A DNA stretch of 7,150 nt, taken from NCBI GenBank assembly GCA_016763215.1, contig JAESUF010000400.1, positions 1-7,150 of the forward strand, in the 5' to 3' direction. The notes under the pieces were generated by a model. It worked only from the letters and a program-made list of their open reading frames with translations, searched no databases and had not been told where the DNA came from. Origin of the DNA: Flavobacteriaceae bacterium. Its GTDB lineage: Bacteria; Bacteroidota; Bacteroidia; Flavobacteriales; Flavobacteriaceae. The translations under genes and the position numbers were made by a program. Numbering within the stretch: position 1 is the first letter of the stretch; every line of letters begins with the position of its first letter. This document shows positions 6,025-7,150 of the stretch, piece by piece.

Positions 6025-7150
6025 ATGAAAAAACTAACCATACTATTCACATTGCTGTTTGTACTGAATGGATTTTTCCAAGACAATTATTTAGGAGAAG
6101 GTCCTTTTGATCAATTAATTATTAGAGGAGTTACGTTGATTAACGGAGATGGCTCACCGCCACGTGGACCGATTGATATTGTTGTTGAAAACAATAAGAT
6201 TGTAAAGATTCAAGTCGTAGGATATCCTGGAGTTAAGATAGATGATAAAAGAAGACCCAAATTAAAAAAAGGCGGGAAAGAATTGGATGCTTCTGGAATG
6301 TATCTCTTGCCAGGATTTATAGACATGCACGGACATATTGGTGGAAGTTCACAAGGGGCAAGTCCAGAGTATGTGTTTAAGTTATGGATGGCACACGGAA
6401 TTACAACCATTCGGCAGCCTAGTGGAATAAATGCTTCGAAACTAAAGAAACAAAGTGCAGCCAATACGATTGTAGCGCCAAGAATTTTTGATTATAAAGG
6501 TTTTGGTTCAGGAAGTAAAAAACCAATAAGTACTGCTGATGAAGCAAGAGAGTGGGTACGGAATAATGCAAAAAAAGGGGCTGACGGAATTAAATTTTTT
6601 GGTGCAGAACCAGATATTATGGCTGCTGCCTTGGATGAAAACAAGAAGTTAGGATTAGGTTCCGCTTGTCACCATGCACAGTTAAGCGTTGCTCGATGGA
6701 ATGTATTGCACTCAGCTAGAGCTGGTCTGACATCTATGGAACATTGGTATGGATTGCCAGAAGCGTTATTTAATGATAAAACGGTTCAGAATTACCCACT
6801 GGATTATAACTATCAGAATGAACAACATCGTTTTGAAGAAGCAGGGAAATTATGGCTACAAGCTGCGAAACCCTATTCAGATCATTGGAATAGTGTGATG
6901 AATGAGTTGTTGAAATTAGACTTTACCTTAGATCCAACATTTAATATCTATGAGGCAAGTAGAGATTTACAAAGAGCACGAAGAGCAGAATGGCACGAGA
7001 CCTATACTTTACCTTCACTTTGGGAATTTTATGCGCCTAGTAAAATATCACATGGGTCATACTGGCATTATTGGGGAACAGAACAAGAGGTGGCTTGGAG
7101 AAAGAATTTCCAATTATGGATGACCTTTAGTAATGAATATAAAAACAGAG
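6025..7150 (+). CDS. Exported metal-dependent amidohydrolase, 3'-truncated by window edge
   Basis: An uninterrupted frame of 375 codons runs from ATG 6025 off the right end, so the C terminus is missing. Residues 1-19 (MKKLTILFTLLFVLNGFFQ) form a signal peptide. The N-terminal beta region (LIIRGVTLINGDGSPPRGPIDIVVENNKIVKI, 31-62) is typical of amidohydrolases. The metal motif is GFIDMHGHI (97-105) with His102 and His104. ADGIKFFG (186-193) contains Lys190, the likely carboxylated bridging lysine. SACHHAQ (213-219) supplies His216 or His217, and TSMEHWYG (236-243) supplies His240. The late catalytic Asp would lie beyond the window. After about residue 245 comes a long Trp/Tyr/Arg-rich segment (about 260-375), probably an insertion within the TIM barrel. 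The superfamily includes imidazolonepropionase-like and Xaa-Pro dipeptidase-like enzymes, so a role in cleaving small peptide or cyclic amide products is possible but the substrate is not predictable. It lies 150 bp after the M14 gene on the same strand, probably co-transcribed. Confidence 0.9.
   Translation, partial: MKKLTILFTLLFVLNGFFQDNYLGEGPFDQLIIRGVTLINGDGSPPRGPIDIVVENNKIVKIQVVGYPGVKIDDKRRPKLKKGGKELDASGMYLLPGFIDMHGHIGGSSQGASPEYVFKLWMAHGITTIRQPSGINASKLKKQSAANTIVAPRIFDYKGFGSGSKKPISTADEAREWVRNNAKKGADGIKFFGAEPDIMAAALDENKKLGLGSACHHAQLSVARWNVLHSARAGLTSMEHWYGLPEALFNDKTVQNYPLDYNYQNEQHRFEEAGKLWLQAAKPYSDHWNSVMNELLKLDFTLDPTFNIYEASRDLQRARRAEWHETYTLPSLWEFYAPSKISHGSYWHYWGTEQEVAWRKNFQLWMTFSNEYKNR

Noticed and set aside
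6210..6464. Minus-strand ORF within the amidohydrolase
   Set aside because: It overlaps the HxH metal site of the forward gene and is a reverse-frame artefact.

Overview
The window looks like chromosomal DNA of a marine-type Bacteroidota, most likely a member of the Flavobacteriaceae. It is AT-rich. Start codons are preceded by A-rich stretches rather than Shine-Dalgarno sequences. Signal peptides end in the 'SQD' style of this phylum, and one protein has a lipobox. The TCGAGCGCAGTCGAG-type palindrome and the CAGTTAT heptad repeat resemble intergenic repeats I recall from flavobacterial genomes. Genus assignment is not possible by eye.

Layout, left to right. (1) Positions 3-482 hold the C-terminal part of a DJ-1/PfpI (GATase1-like) protein that begins outside the window. 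(2) Positions 483-1073 hold a small exported protein of unknown function, followed in the same frame by a 60-codon ORF after a single TGA. The two pieces share a short sequence motif and are probably halves of one broken gene. (3) A 21-bp inverted repeat at 1074-1119 is the shared terminator of the convergent flanking genes. (4) Positions 1134-2993 on the minus strand encode a lipoprotein M61-family metallopeptidase with a PDZ domain. (5) The divergent intergenic region 2994-3324 carries a candidate promoter and a palindromic operator-like site for the M61 gene, plus a 15-copy heptanucleotide tandem repeat. (6) Positions 3325-5874 encode a large secreted M14-family zinc carboxypeptidase with a C-terminal GATase1-like region. 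(7) Positions 5923-5997 hold a REP/BIME-like inverted pair of GC-rich palindromes. (8) Positions 6025-7150 encode the start of an exported metal-dependent amidohydrolase that runs off the right edge.

The M61 peptidase, the M14 carboxypeptidase and the amidohydrolase are all predicted to leave the cytoplasm. Together they suggest envelope or extracellular peptide degradation: M61 would act as an aminopeptidase-like enzyme, M14 as a carboxypeptidase-like enzyme, and the amidohydrolase on small amide products. This functional link is inferred from adjacency and family membership only. I see no CRISPR array, tRNA, rRNA, insertion sequence or recognisable defence system. The items most worth a second look are the split gene at 483-1073, the heptad repeat, the REP-like element, and the similar leader regions of the M14 and amidohydrolase genes.
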